Below, piece by piece: positions 1-6,171 of a DNA stretch of 7,473 nt. Under the pieces are notes generated by a model. The model did no database searches and had not been told where the DNA came from. It saw nothing but the letters and a program-made list of their open reading frames with translations. The stretch's first letter is position 1. The number at the start of each line of letters is the position of its first letter. The stretch lies in the NCBI GenBank assembly GCA_964570205.1, contig CAZMXI010000211.1, forward strand, positions 1-7,473. The letters run 5' to 3'. The stretch comes from CAZMXI01 sp964570205. GTDB lineage: Bacteria; Planctomycetota; Phycisphaerae; Tepidisphaerales; Tepidisphaeraceae. Both the position numbers and the translations under genes were made by a program.

Positions 1-1101
1 CTGGGTGGAGTTCTCATCGCCGCCGCCAAAGCAGCGGGCCAGGGTGTCGAGCACGATCAACGCCGGCCGGCCGCCCACGGCCGCGATGCCGGTGTCGATG
101 GCGGTGACGAGGCCCACCAGGTCGGTCGGTTCGGCAATCGCCACCGCCGGGGCCAGGTACAACGGCACGTTGGCCAGGGCGATGCCGTGGTGCTCGCTCC
201 ACGCCCGGATACGCTTGCCGAAGCCCTGCTGGCCTTCTCCCGCGACATAGACGACCGGGCCGCCCTGAACGCCATGCCCGCGCCAGGGCGTGCCCGTGGC
301 GATCCTGCAGGCCCAATCGATGGCCAGGAAGGATTTGCCGCACCCGGGGTCGCCGAAGATCAGCGCGAAGGTGTCGCGTTCGAGCATGCCCCGCAGCAGC
401 CATTGCGGCGGGCGCATCTCGATCTGGTCGGCGCGGGTCAGACGCACCTTCGGCGCTGGCGGAGGTGGTGGCGGCGATGATGGTGTGACGAGATTGCCGG
501 TGGGCGAGGGCGGCATGCGCCACGGCGGAATGGGCGCGGGTGCGGGCATGGGTTCTCCGAGTTCTTCCAACGGCACCACCTCCAGCGGCCGGGGCGGCAG
601 CACGATCTTGTTCGGCCGGATCGGCGCTTCGGCCCACATCTCCACCGCCCGCAGCCAGGGGCAGAGCAGCTTCGGGTCGAAGATGTCCAGGTCGGTGGTG
701 TCCAGGTCCTCCCACAGGCCGGTCACGTAGGCCATCGCGTGATGGCGACCGCGCATGCGGGCGGCGGGCACCTCGTGCCCGGGGCGGTATCCGAGATGAT
801 GGGTCTTGGGACCGGCGTCGCCCGCCCCATACACCGTGAATCGCTCGCGAAGGCGCTGGCGCTGCCGAAGGGCTTTCTCCTCCTCGGCCAACGGATCACA
901 CCGGCGCTTGGCGAGGATCTCCCGCATCGACACCGGCTTCATATCCGGCGGCGGTGGTGGCCCCGGCGGGTGCGCCCATTCGCGCACGATGCGGCGGGCC
1001 TCCTCGACGAAGGCCTGGCGGTACGCCTGCTCGACGGCGCGGTCGCCGGCACAGTCGGGACCATCCTGATACTCGCGCACGATTGGCTCGGCGGCAACCA
1101 T
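1..1101 (-). CDS. RepA-like AAA ATPase (AAA_25 type), N-terminal 367 residues, truncated by window edge
   Basis: The frame stays open from ATG 1101 to base 1 with no stop, so the C-terminus lies outside the window. Residues 250-257 are a P-loop (GDPGCGKS). Residues 284-290 (VYVAGEG) and a hydrophobic Walker B strand at 348-352 (LIVLD, followed by TLARCFGGGDEN) match the RecA-fold helicase/ATPase family of plasmid and phage RepA proteins, which use ATP to unwind or remodel DNA at replication origins. The ATPase domain begins near residue 230. The first 230 residues are a charged, proline-rich region with two proline runs (near 47-51 and 223-228) and no domain I recognise. The start follows AGAGGA seven bases upstream and lies 2 nt after the previous gene's stop, implying coupled translation. 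ATPase-family assignment is firm; a role in phage or island replication is inferred from the capsid neighbourhood. Confidence 0.85.
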   Translation of the reverse strand, partial: MVAAEPIVREYQDGPDCAGDRAVEQAYRQAFVEEARRIVREWAHPPGPPPPPDMKPVSMREILAKRRCDPLAEEEKALRQRQRLRERFTVYGAGDAGPKTHHLGYRPGHEVPAARMRGRHHAMAYVTGLWEDLDTTDLDIFDPKLLCPWLRAVEMWAEAPIRPNKIVLPPRPLEVVPLEELGEPMPAPAPIPPWRMPPSPTGNLVTPSSPPPPPPAPKVRLTRADQIEMRPPQWLLRGMLERDTFALIFGDPGCGKSFLAIDWACRIATGTPWRGHGVQGGPVVYVAGEGQQGFGKRIRAWSEHHGIALANVPLYLAPAVAIAEPTDLVGLVTAIDTGIAAVGGRPALIVLDTLARCFGGGDENSTQ

Positions 1102-1103
1102 GC

Positions 1104-1292
1104 TCAGTTCCTCTCAGCCATGCGCCGCTGCTGCTCGCGCTCCCACTGGCTCCGCAGCCACTTGGCGATGGCCTCCACCCGCCTCGCCCGCCGCTGCTCG
1201 ATCTCGGCGGGCGTGGGCTCGCCCCCCTCAGCCATTATGCGGAACTCGAACCTGCCCACCCGATGCGTCGACCTGTCCACCACGGATTGCAT
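1104..1292 (-). CDS. Small basic hypothetical protein, 62 aa
   Basis: The start chosen is ATG 1292, which has a good AGGAG six bases upstream. A longer reading from GTG 1346 lacks a ribosome site. The product is 62 residues. A short N-terminal part (about 1-20) contains alternating hydrophobic residues (GRFEFRI). It is followed by a long highly charged helix (about 27-60) rich in Arg, Glu and Gln, with TPAEIEQRRARR and KWLRSQWEREQQRR. No family is recognised. The helix could bind nucleic acid or form a coiled coil, but that is inference. The stop lies 2 nt before the RepA-like ATPase start, so the two genes are almost certainly co-translated and may act together. The gene lies downstream of the capsid terminator-like hairpin and so may have its own promoter, although I could not identify one in the short gap. 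Confidence 0.6.
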   Translation of the reverse strand: MQSVVDRSTHRVGRFEFRIMAEGGEPTPAEIEQRRARRVEAIAKWLRSQWEREQQRRMAERN

Positions 1293-1396
1293 ACGCTGCT
1301 CCTGTCTGCCAAAGCGCGGACCGCAGGCGCGGCCCCTGAACGTCACGATGGGGTTGGGTGGATCGGTGGCTGGTTCGCTGATTCGCTGGCTCGAAA

Positions 1397-1438
1397 GCGG
1401 GCGGCGGGGCAGGTGAGATGGGACACCCCGCCGCCCGC
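1397..1438 (-). terminator. Rho-independent terminator-like hairpin after the capsid gene
   Basis: A perfect 13-bp GC-only inverted repeat (GCGGGCGGCGGGG at 1397-1409, its complement at 1426-1438) encloses a 16-nt loop. It begins 11 nt after the capsid stop codon, read on the minus strand. On that strand the stem is followed by TTTCG, a short T tract, so termination may be partial. It would separate capsid expression from the downstream small gene and RepA-like ATPase, or limit read-through into them. Confidence 0.6.
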
Positions 1439-1449
1439 ACCCCCTCGCG

Positions 1450-3342
1450 TCAGGCTTGGCCCTTGGAGCGCACCGCGGCGCGGGGATCGATCAGGGCGGT
1501 GCCGAAGTCGTGGTACACCCGCCAGGTCACCGCCAGACGGTTGGCCTGGTGGTCCAGGCCGAAGTATTCGACGGTGGGCGTCTGCTTGCCCTCCAGGAAC
1601 GCGACCACCATCGGCACCGCCGAGGGGCTGGTGAACAGATACCAGTGTTTGTTGCTGGCCTTGTTGCCGAACTTCTCGGTGTTGCTGAGTCTCGGCTCAA
1701 CCTCCATGCCCACCGCCTTGCGCAGGCTGTTGCCCGTGGGCGTGCGCTCGGCGATCTGCTGGACGAACTCGCTCTCCAACAGCGCCTTGGCCGTGGTCTG
1801 AAGCTGCGGCGGCACCAGGAGCGTGCTGGGGCGCAGGTCCAGGTCGTTGCCCTCATCGTCGCGCTGCAGCAGCATCGCCTCAATGGCCCTGGCCAGCCCG
1901 TCGAAGTTCAAGGCGCTGTCGGCCCCCTCGATGTAATTGCCGTTGGCGGCCGAGAAGAAGCTTCCGGCATTGGCCAGCAGCACCTCGTACACCAAGTCGC
2001 TGATCTTCCGCATGGCCGAGCGCCCCAGGGCGCGGGCGGTCTCGTCGAAGATGGACAGGTCATCGTTGACGATGTCGCGGCGGTCGATGGACAGCATCTT
2101 GCCGAAGGTGTCCACCTGGTACTCGGCCAGCCATTCACCCACCGTACCGTGCTTGATCTCGCCGCCGGGCGCGATCGGCTCCAGGGGCGTGGTGAAGCTG
2201 GGGCGGATGGCCGTGGCCTTCTTGAAGTCGCTGACCGAGCGCACGCCGCAGAAGGCCCGCCAGGTCGCCGGCGTCTCCTCGTAGCTGTCGAGCAGCACCT
2301 TGTTGGCCAGGTTTCCCAAGGCCGTCGGCAACGAGTAGGTGGACAACGAAGCCTTTACCATCTCCTCGCGTCCACGCGGGGCCTCGATCCCCTCGAAGGA
2401 CAGCGCCGCCCGGCACAGGTCCAGGACATGGTTGGCCCGCAGCTGCGCCCCATGCTCCATCGCCAGGGGGCCCAGGGTCTTCTCGCCCAGGGCCGAGAGG
2501 CCCATCCGCGAGAGCAAAGCCGCCTCAATGGCAGTGGCGTGACTGACCATCGGCGCGGGCCGCAGGCTGGTGTTCAGCTTCGGCCGCGACTCGCGCAGGA
2601 TGGTGAGCATCTGTGCCGTCAGGTCCTTCTCGCTGATCTCGCCGGCCAGTGCCGACGCCTTGAGCGCATCCACGCGCTGCTCGTTGCTTCCCCATCCGCC
2701 GGCCGGCCCGGCGCAGGTGGTTTCGATCCGGTGGATACGATCCCGCTCGTCGGCGCGGATCGCCTGCTCGTCGATGCTCAAAACGTCCGTGTTCATGGTT
2801 GCCCTTTCCGCAATGCGTTGTGATGCCGCGATGGAGACCCGCGTCCCGGGGTCCGCCCCCAGCGGCGTGATGCTCACTTCCCGAAGTCGTCCCTGCTTCA
2901 CCAGCGCGAACCCGCGTGGAGATGAAAGCGACCGGCCGTTGACTTCGACCTTCGTGTTCGCCGCGATCCGCTCGTGCTCCACCGGCTCGACGCCCACCGA
3001 GGCCTGGAACGAGAATCCGCCGGTGGTCATCTCCACGATCTGCCGCGCCGCTTCGCCCGCGCCGCTCATGACGCCGGCGACGATCAGGCGGCCATTGACG
3101 ACACTGGCCTCGCCGTGGCCCACCACGCCGCCCACGCGGGCGTCGTGATCCGCCAGCAGCGGCACCTGGCCTGCGGCATCCAGCCCGCCCAGGTCGATGG
3201 CGACCGGCCCCCAGCCCGGCACGTTCATCAGCCCGCCGGTGTAGGCGACGATGCTGATGCGCGGCTTCTTCGGTTCCCCGCCGGCCTCGATGGCGACCTC
3301 CGGGGCGGCCAGCAGCAGGTTGTCGGTTGCGATACTGCTCAT
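1450..3342 (-). CDS. Prohead protease / major capsid protein fusion, 630 aa
   Basis: One continuous frame encodes what are two genes in most tailed phages. Residues about 28-172 look like an HK97-type (U35) prohead serine protease: LLADHD with candidate catalytic His66, then VVGHGEA and GLxV-like GRLIVAG, then GGFSFQAS with candidate Ser111, then the typical closing strand LREVSITPLGADPGTRV (about 153-169). Residues about 183-335 are helical and charged, like a scaffold or delta segment. Residues about 336-630 match the major capsid proteins of Mu gpT/HK97-fold phages, ending in WRVYHDFGTALIDPRAAVRSKG. The family assembles the icosahedral shell; the protease normally cleaves scaffold and capsid during maturation. 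The ATG overlaps the sigma-factor stop (ATGA) and has GGAGGTGA just upstream. The open frame and intact motifs argue for a functional protein rather than a sequencing artefact. An in-frame ATG at 2796 could also give a capsid-only product. Confidence 0.88.
   Translation of the reverse strand: MSSIATDNLLLAAPEVAIEAGGEPKKPRISIVAYTGGLMNVPGWGPVAIDLGGLDAAGQVPLLADHDARVGGVVGHGEASVVNGRLIVAGVMSGAGEAARQIVEMTTGGFSFQASVGVEPVEHERIAANTKVEVNGRSLSSPRGFALVKQGRLREVSITPLGADPGTRVSIAASQRIAERATMNTDVLSIDEQAIRADERDRIHRIETTCAGPAGGWGSNEQRVDALKASALAGEISEKDLTAQMLTILRESRPKLNTSLRPAPMVSHATAIEAALLSRMGLSALGEKTLGPLAMEHGAQLRANHVLDLCRAALSFEGIEAPRGREEMVKASLSTYSLPTALGNLANKVLLDSYEETPATWRAFCGVRSVSDFKKATAIRPSFTTPLEPIAPGGEIKHGTVGEWLAEYQVDTFGKMLSIDRRDIVNDDLSIFDETARALGRSAMRKISDLVYEVLLANAGSFFSAANGNYIEGADSALNFDGLARAIEAMLLQRDDEGNDLDLRPSTLLVPPQLQTTAKALLESEFVQQIAERTPTGNSLRKAVGMEVEPRLSNTEKFGNKASNKHWYLFTSPSAVPMVVAFLEGKQTPTVEYFGLDHQANRLAVTWRVYHDFGTALIDPRAAVRSKGQA
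2794..2810 (-). promoter_or_regulatory. Possible internal ribosome site and ATG for a capsid-only product
   Basis: Inside the fusion gene, Met183 (ATG 2796-2794) is preceded by GGAAAGGG about five bases upstream. It falls exactly at the junction between the protease domain and the scaffold/capsid part. Initiation here would give a 448-residue protein without the protease. Phages such as lambda use similar internal starts in their head genes; use of this one is inferred only. Confidence 0.35.
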
Positions 3343-3890
3343 GTCTCACCTCCCGTGGCAAAGGGGTCGAATCCCGCCGCCAGCAGCTTGGGAGCCAGCG
3401 TCTTGAGGCGGTAGCGGATCGTGCCCTCGGAGACCTTCATCCGCCGGGCCGCCTCGCTGAGGTTCCCGCCGCACTCGATCACCAATCGGCACAAGGCCCG
3501 GCTGTCCTCGCTGTCGATGAAGCGGAGGATGTCATCCATGCTCCAGCGGCTGCGGGTCAATTCCGTCGCGCGGTTCTCGCTGATCTGCGGCTCATCATCC
3601 TCCTCGTCGCCTTGAGGGAAGGGTCGGAAGCGGCGAACCTGCCGGGCCTCGCGCTCGGCGGCCTTCATCACCGCCCGGTGGATGATGGTGTAGATCAGCG
3701 TCTTGGGGCTCGCCCCCCGCGACGGGTCGAACTTGGGCGGCTTGCTGATCAGGTGGAGGATCGCCTCCTGCACCACGTCCTCGTAGCTGACCCGCCGGCC
3801 GCAGTACTTGGGCGCTTCTTGTAGCGCCACTGCCCTGGCGTACTCTAGCAAGTCTTCGGTGAGTTCCAGTTCCTGCGACAAGGGGTCCAT
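3339..3890 (-). CDS. Small sigma-70-family RNA polymerase sigma factor (ECF-like), 183 aa
   Basis: Residues about 13-82 resemble sigma region 2: a helix followed by SYEDVVQEAILHLI (a region 2.1/2.2-like motif), then FDPSRGASPKTLIYTIIHRAV and a basic AAEREARQ segment, matching the pattern by which small sigma factors bind the RNA polymerase clamp and the -10 element. An acidic linker (about 93-105) leads to a region-4-like helix-turn-helix at about 141-166 (GGNLSEAARRMKVSEGTIRYRLKTL), which would contact -35 DNA. The length is typical of ECF sigma factors. The start has a strong GGAGGT four bases upstream. The ATG follows directly after the upstream gene's TAG, and the TGA overlaps the capsid ATG. 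That embedding suggests a phage- or island-encoded factor that redirects host polymerase to capsid or late promoters. No anti-sigma gene is visible. Confidence 0.75.
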   Translation of the reverse strand: MDPLSQELELTEDLLEYARAVALQEAPKYCGRRVSYEDVVQEAILHLISKPPKFDPSRGASPKTLIYTIIHRAVMKAAEREARQVRRFRPFPQGDEEDDEPQISENRATELTRSRWSMDDILRFIDSEDSRALCRLVIECGGNLSEAARRMKVSEGTIRYRLKTLAPKLLAAGFDPFATGGET

Positions 3891-4409
3891 CTACACCTCC
3901 TCGCCGCGCTCAAGCCGCTCCCGAATGTCATCAGCCAGCGTGAAGGTGAGGATCGCCGGGGCGTCGCCACGGGGCGGTTGCCGGTGCATCACGAAGTACT
4001 GATCATCCTCGGGCACCTGCCGCCCGTACCTGGCCGACTCGCGCTCGGCGGCCTCGCGCAGGGGCCGCACGAAGTCGGCATAGCGGCAGCCCAGCGTCTC
4101 GCACAGGTCGGCATACGGCGTGAAGATTTCGCACTGCTCAAAATGCACGGCGGCGGCGTCCACGTCTGCCTGGGACCAGGCGTTCGCGTTGGCGGGCGTC
4201 ACCACCTTATCGCGCACGAGCACCTCCAGCATCGCCGGCCGGCAATCGTAACCCCGCGAGCGCAGGTGGCTGGATGCCTGTGTCAGGGTCATGGGGAACA
4301 TCTGCTCGATCTCCATGTCCGCCGCCTCGTGGAAGGCCGGGTCCGCGCCAGCGCGGGGCTTGACCTTGAGCTGGATGTACTCGTCGAACGTCAGCCCGGT
4401 GGGCACCAT
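3891..4409 (-). CDS. Hypothetical protein, first gene of the capsid operon, 172 aa
   Basis: The start is placed at ATG 4409, preceded by AAGGAG six bases upstream. The frame is open to 4580, but that extension has no ribosome site and reads through a palindromic leader, so I reject it. The protein is mostly helical and acidic, with no signal peptide or membrane segment. Residues about 50-85 (SHLRSRGYDCRPAMLEVLVRDKVVTP, split here only as a description of a helix-turn-helix-like stretch) followed by NANAWSQADVDAAA recall MerR/excisionase-type winged helices, in which a conserved Trp precedes an acidic helix. A second segment (about 105-130) has YADLCETLGCRYADFVRPL. This could be a DNA-binding regulator, but I do not recognise the family. 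It is directly followed by the sigma-factor start, so the two are expected to be co-translated. Confidence 0.7.
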   Translation of the reverse strand: MVPTGLTFDEYIQLKVKPRAGADPAFHEAADMEIEQMFPMTLTQASSHLRSRGYDCRPAMLEVLVRDKVVTPANANAWSQADVDAAAVHFEQCEIFTPYADLCETLGCRYADFVRPLREAAERESARYGRQVPEDDQYFVMHRQPPRGDAPAILTFTLADDIRERLERGEEV

Positions 4410-4435
4410 AATCGTCTCCTTGGGTAAAATGACCT

Positions 4436-4452
4436 GCGGGCACCGTGCCCGC
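4436..4452. repeat. Perfect 17-bp palindrome in the leader of the 4409 gene
   Basis: GCGGGCAC and GTGCCCGC flank a single central C, giving an exact inverted repeat 26 bp upstream of the 4409 start codon. It could be an operator for an autoregulator of the capsid operon. It could also be one copy of a dispersed GC-rich palindrome, since similar sequences recur between genes in some GC-rich bacteria. Only a genome-wide count can decide. Confidence 0.55.
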
Positions 4453-4535
4453 CTATCTACTTGTTTCCGGCGAGGGGGGCGATTCGTAAAGCAAGGCGAA
4501 GGATTTTCACATAGCTGGCGGCCGATCCCGGCTCT

Positions 4536-4551
4536 TGTGCATTGGCTCACA
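4536..4551. promoter_or_regulatory. Candidate CRP/FNR-family binding site
   Basis: TGTGC, six spacer bases and TCACA match nine of the ten defining bases of the CRP-type TGTGA-N6-TCACA dyad; the flanking T and A extend the symmetry. It lies in the divergent region, 147 bp before the 4699 start and 126 bp before the 4409 start. The match could arise by chance, and the regulator is unknown. Confidence 0.35.
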
Positions 4552-4698
4552 ATCGGATACAGTCCTGCCACGCTTGCCACAGTCCCGGGCTACTTGGTCG
4601 CCTCCGTTGGACGCGCATGCAGGTCGGGGGCTGCGACAGCGGGTCGTCGGAATCGCGGCGTTGGGCGAATCCCACGGCTCTGACCAAGGGAAGCAGCC

Positions 4699-6147
4699 AT
4701 GCGGTCTTCAGGCAACGATTCCGGTCTTCATCATCGCGGCAGCGATGTTCCTTTGGCCATCCCATCCGACCCGTCGGCCCTCGCTTCCGCAGACAATTGC
4801 CAGCGCGTCCTGAACGATCTATTGGAGACCGCGCCGTCGGAGTTCGGTCGTCAGGACATGGGCCTGTTGAACCTGCTGTGCGCCCCGGCGCTGCCCGGTA
4901 GCGAGAACCTGGACATGCCACGCTGCCTTTCTCGCCTGGACAGCCTCACCGCCTTCGTGAAGGCCGGCATCGAGCGGAACCGACACCACTTCGCCTCCGA
5001 TCCCACCTACGGCCATTCCGAGCCCATGTGGCGGATGGCCATGATGGTCACCCTCATCAAGCTGGACTACGGTGCCGCCTACCATCCCAAGGCCCGCGCC
5101 GATCTGGAAGCCGGGATCGACGCTCCGTTCACCGACTCCAAGGAGGTCTTCATCCACGGCCTGCTGGATGATGATCGCAACCGCCGCTGGGGCACCTGCG
5201 CCTCGATCCCCGTCCTGGTCGCCGCCGTGGCCCGCCGGCTGGGCTATCCGGTCGGTCTGGCGGTGACGCGCAACCACGTTTACTGCCGCTGGGAGAACGG
5301 CTGCTGCTTCAACATCGAGGCCAGCAACCCGGCCGGGATGACCAGCCCGGCCGATGAGCACTACCGGGATGAGCTTCGCGGCGGGCTCGCGCCCGCCGAA
5401 CGCCAGAGCGGCTATTTCTGCCGCACGCTGCATCCGGCCGAGGAGTTCGCCGTCTTCCTTAAGAACCGCGTGGCATGCCTGCTGGATGCGGCACGCTATG
5501 AGGAGACGATGCTGTGGTCGGCACGAGCACTGCAGTTCGCGCCGGATGATCCCAACTTCCCGAAGACCGCCTACTACGGCCTGGACCTGGCCATGAAGAC
5601 CCGTCTGAAGCGCATCCATCCCGAGCAGAAGATTCCCGCGCCCGATCAGCCCTGCTTCTTCAACGTGGGCGACCTGCTGCGCGTGCAGGAGCGGTGTCTG
5701 CACCTGACGATAACGGCTCACTACAAGGAACATCTGGGCGAACTGGACGAGGCGCGACATGCCTACGAGGATGCCTGCCGGCAGAACGTCTACGGACACA
5801 ACGAGCAGCGAGATCTCCATCGGTTCCTCCGCAAGCACAAGGTGCCCCGGCGCACCGGGTCATTGATGCCGCCCAAGAACCTTGGCCAGCCCCGGCGATT
5901 CAAGCTGATGTGCGAGGAGCACGAGGAAGCGGACCTGCTGCGGCGGATGATCAGTCAATTCGAGCGCAACGGCGAGATGCTCAAGGCCCGCAACGCCATG
6001 CTCGACCTGTACACATTCGACCCCTGCGACGCCGACCTCTACCAGCGTCTGCGGGCGACGGAGCGGCACCCGAAATTCCAGATGGAGTTGAAGGAAGACT
6101 ACAAACGGCGTGGCCAGACAATCCAGCCGGCGGTCTCGCTGCGCTGA
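4699..6147 (+). CDS. Transglutaminase-like (SirB1-like) protein with C-terminal helical repeats, 482 aa
   Basis: Residues about 85-215 carry a transglutaminase-like papain-fold core: RRWGTCASIPVLVAAVARRL with candidate nucleophile Cys167, then RNHVYCRWE with His193, then CCFNIEAS with Glu207 as the third member. The Cys-His-Glu spacing and the GxC...A...R.LGYPV pattern fit the SirB1-like branch of the superfamily, which contains both peptidase-like and non-catalytic members. Residues about 245-450 are amphipathic helices containing TPR-like units (for example ALQFAPDDPNFPKTAYYG and LGELDEARHAYEDACR), suggesting a protein-binding scaffold. No signal peptide is evident, so it is probably cytoplasmic. 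The ATG at 4699 has a weak AAGGGA upstream. It is the first of three plus-strand genes, 24 nt from the toxin-like gene, so a processing or maturation role for that cassette is possible but unproven. The substrate is unknown. Confidence 0.75.
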   Translation: MRSSGNDSGLHHRGSDVPLAIPSDPSALASADNCQRVLNDLLETAPSEFGRQDMGLLNLLCAPALPGSENLDMPRCLSRLDSLTAFVKAGIERNRHHFASDPTYGHSEPMWRMAMMVTLIKLDYGAAYHPKARADLEAGIDAPFTDSKEVFIHGLLDDDRNRRWGTCASIPVLVAAVARRLGYPVGLAVTRNHVYCRWENGCCFNIEASNPAGMTSPADEHYRDELRGGLAPAERQSGYFCRTLHPAEEFAVFLKNRVACLLDAARYEETMLWSARALQFAPDDPNFPKTAYYGLDLAMKTRLKRIHPEQKIPAPDQPCFFNVGDLLRVQERCLHLTITAHYKEHLGELDEARHAYEDACRQNVYGHNEQRDLHRFLRKHKVPRRTGSLMPPKNLGQPRRFKLMCEEHEEADLLRRMISQFERNGEMLKARNAMLDLYTFDPCDADLYQRLRATERHPKFQMELKEDYKRRGQTIQPAVSLR

Positions 6148-6171
6148 CCAAACAAGGAAAGGAGCAAGCGC

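Larger units (their letters stand above)
4410..4698. other. Divergent intergenic region between the capsid operon and the transglutaminase/toxin operon
   Basis: About 289 bp without a convincing gene separates the leftward 4409 gene from the rightward 4699 gene, so it should hold promoters for both. A 17-bp palindrome and a CRP/FNR-like dyad are listed separately. A weak sigma-70-like pair for the rightward operon could be TTGTGC (4535-4540) and GATACA (4556-4561), but the 15-bp spacing is short and I do not call it. The capsid operon probably uses a non-standard promoter if its own sigma factor drives it. Confidence 0.5.

Noticed and set aside
14..715. 233-codon minus-strand open frame
   Set aside because: It overlaps the RepA-like ATPase in another frame of the same strand. 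The ATPase frame carries Walker A and B motifs; this one is Arg/Ala-rich noise.
1293..1346. Longer GTG-initiated form of the 62-residue protein
   Set aside because: There is no Shine-Dalgarno before GTG 1346, whereas ATG 1292 has AGGAG six bases upstream.
1456..2823. 455-codon plus-strand open frame
   Set aside because: It is antisense to the protease-capsid fusion, has no recognisable domain, and has low-complexity His/Arg/Gln/Gly-rich composition typical of GC-rich shadow frames.
4410..4580. 57-residue N-terminal extension of the 4409 gene
   Set aside because: It has no ribosome site, a composition unlike the rest of the protein, and runs through the palindrome. ATG 4409 has AAGGAG at good spacing.
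4819..5838. 339-codon minus-strand open frame
   Set aside because: It lies opposite the transglutaminase-like gene, whose motifs are clear. No independent signal supports it.
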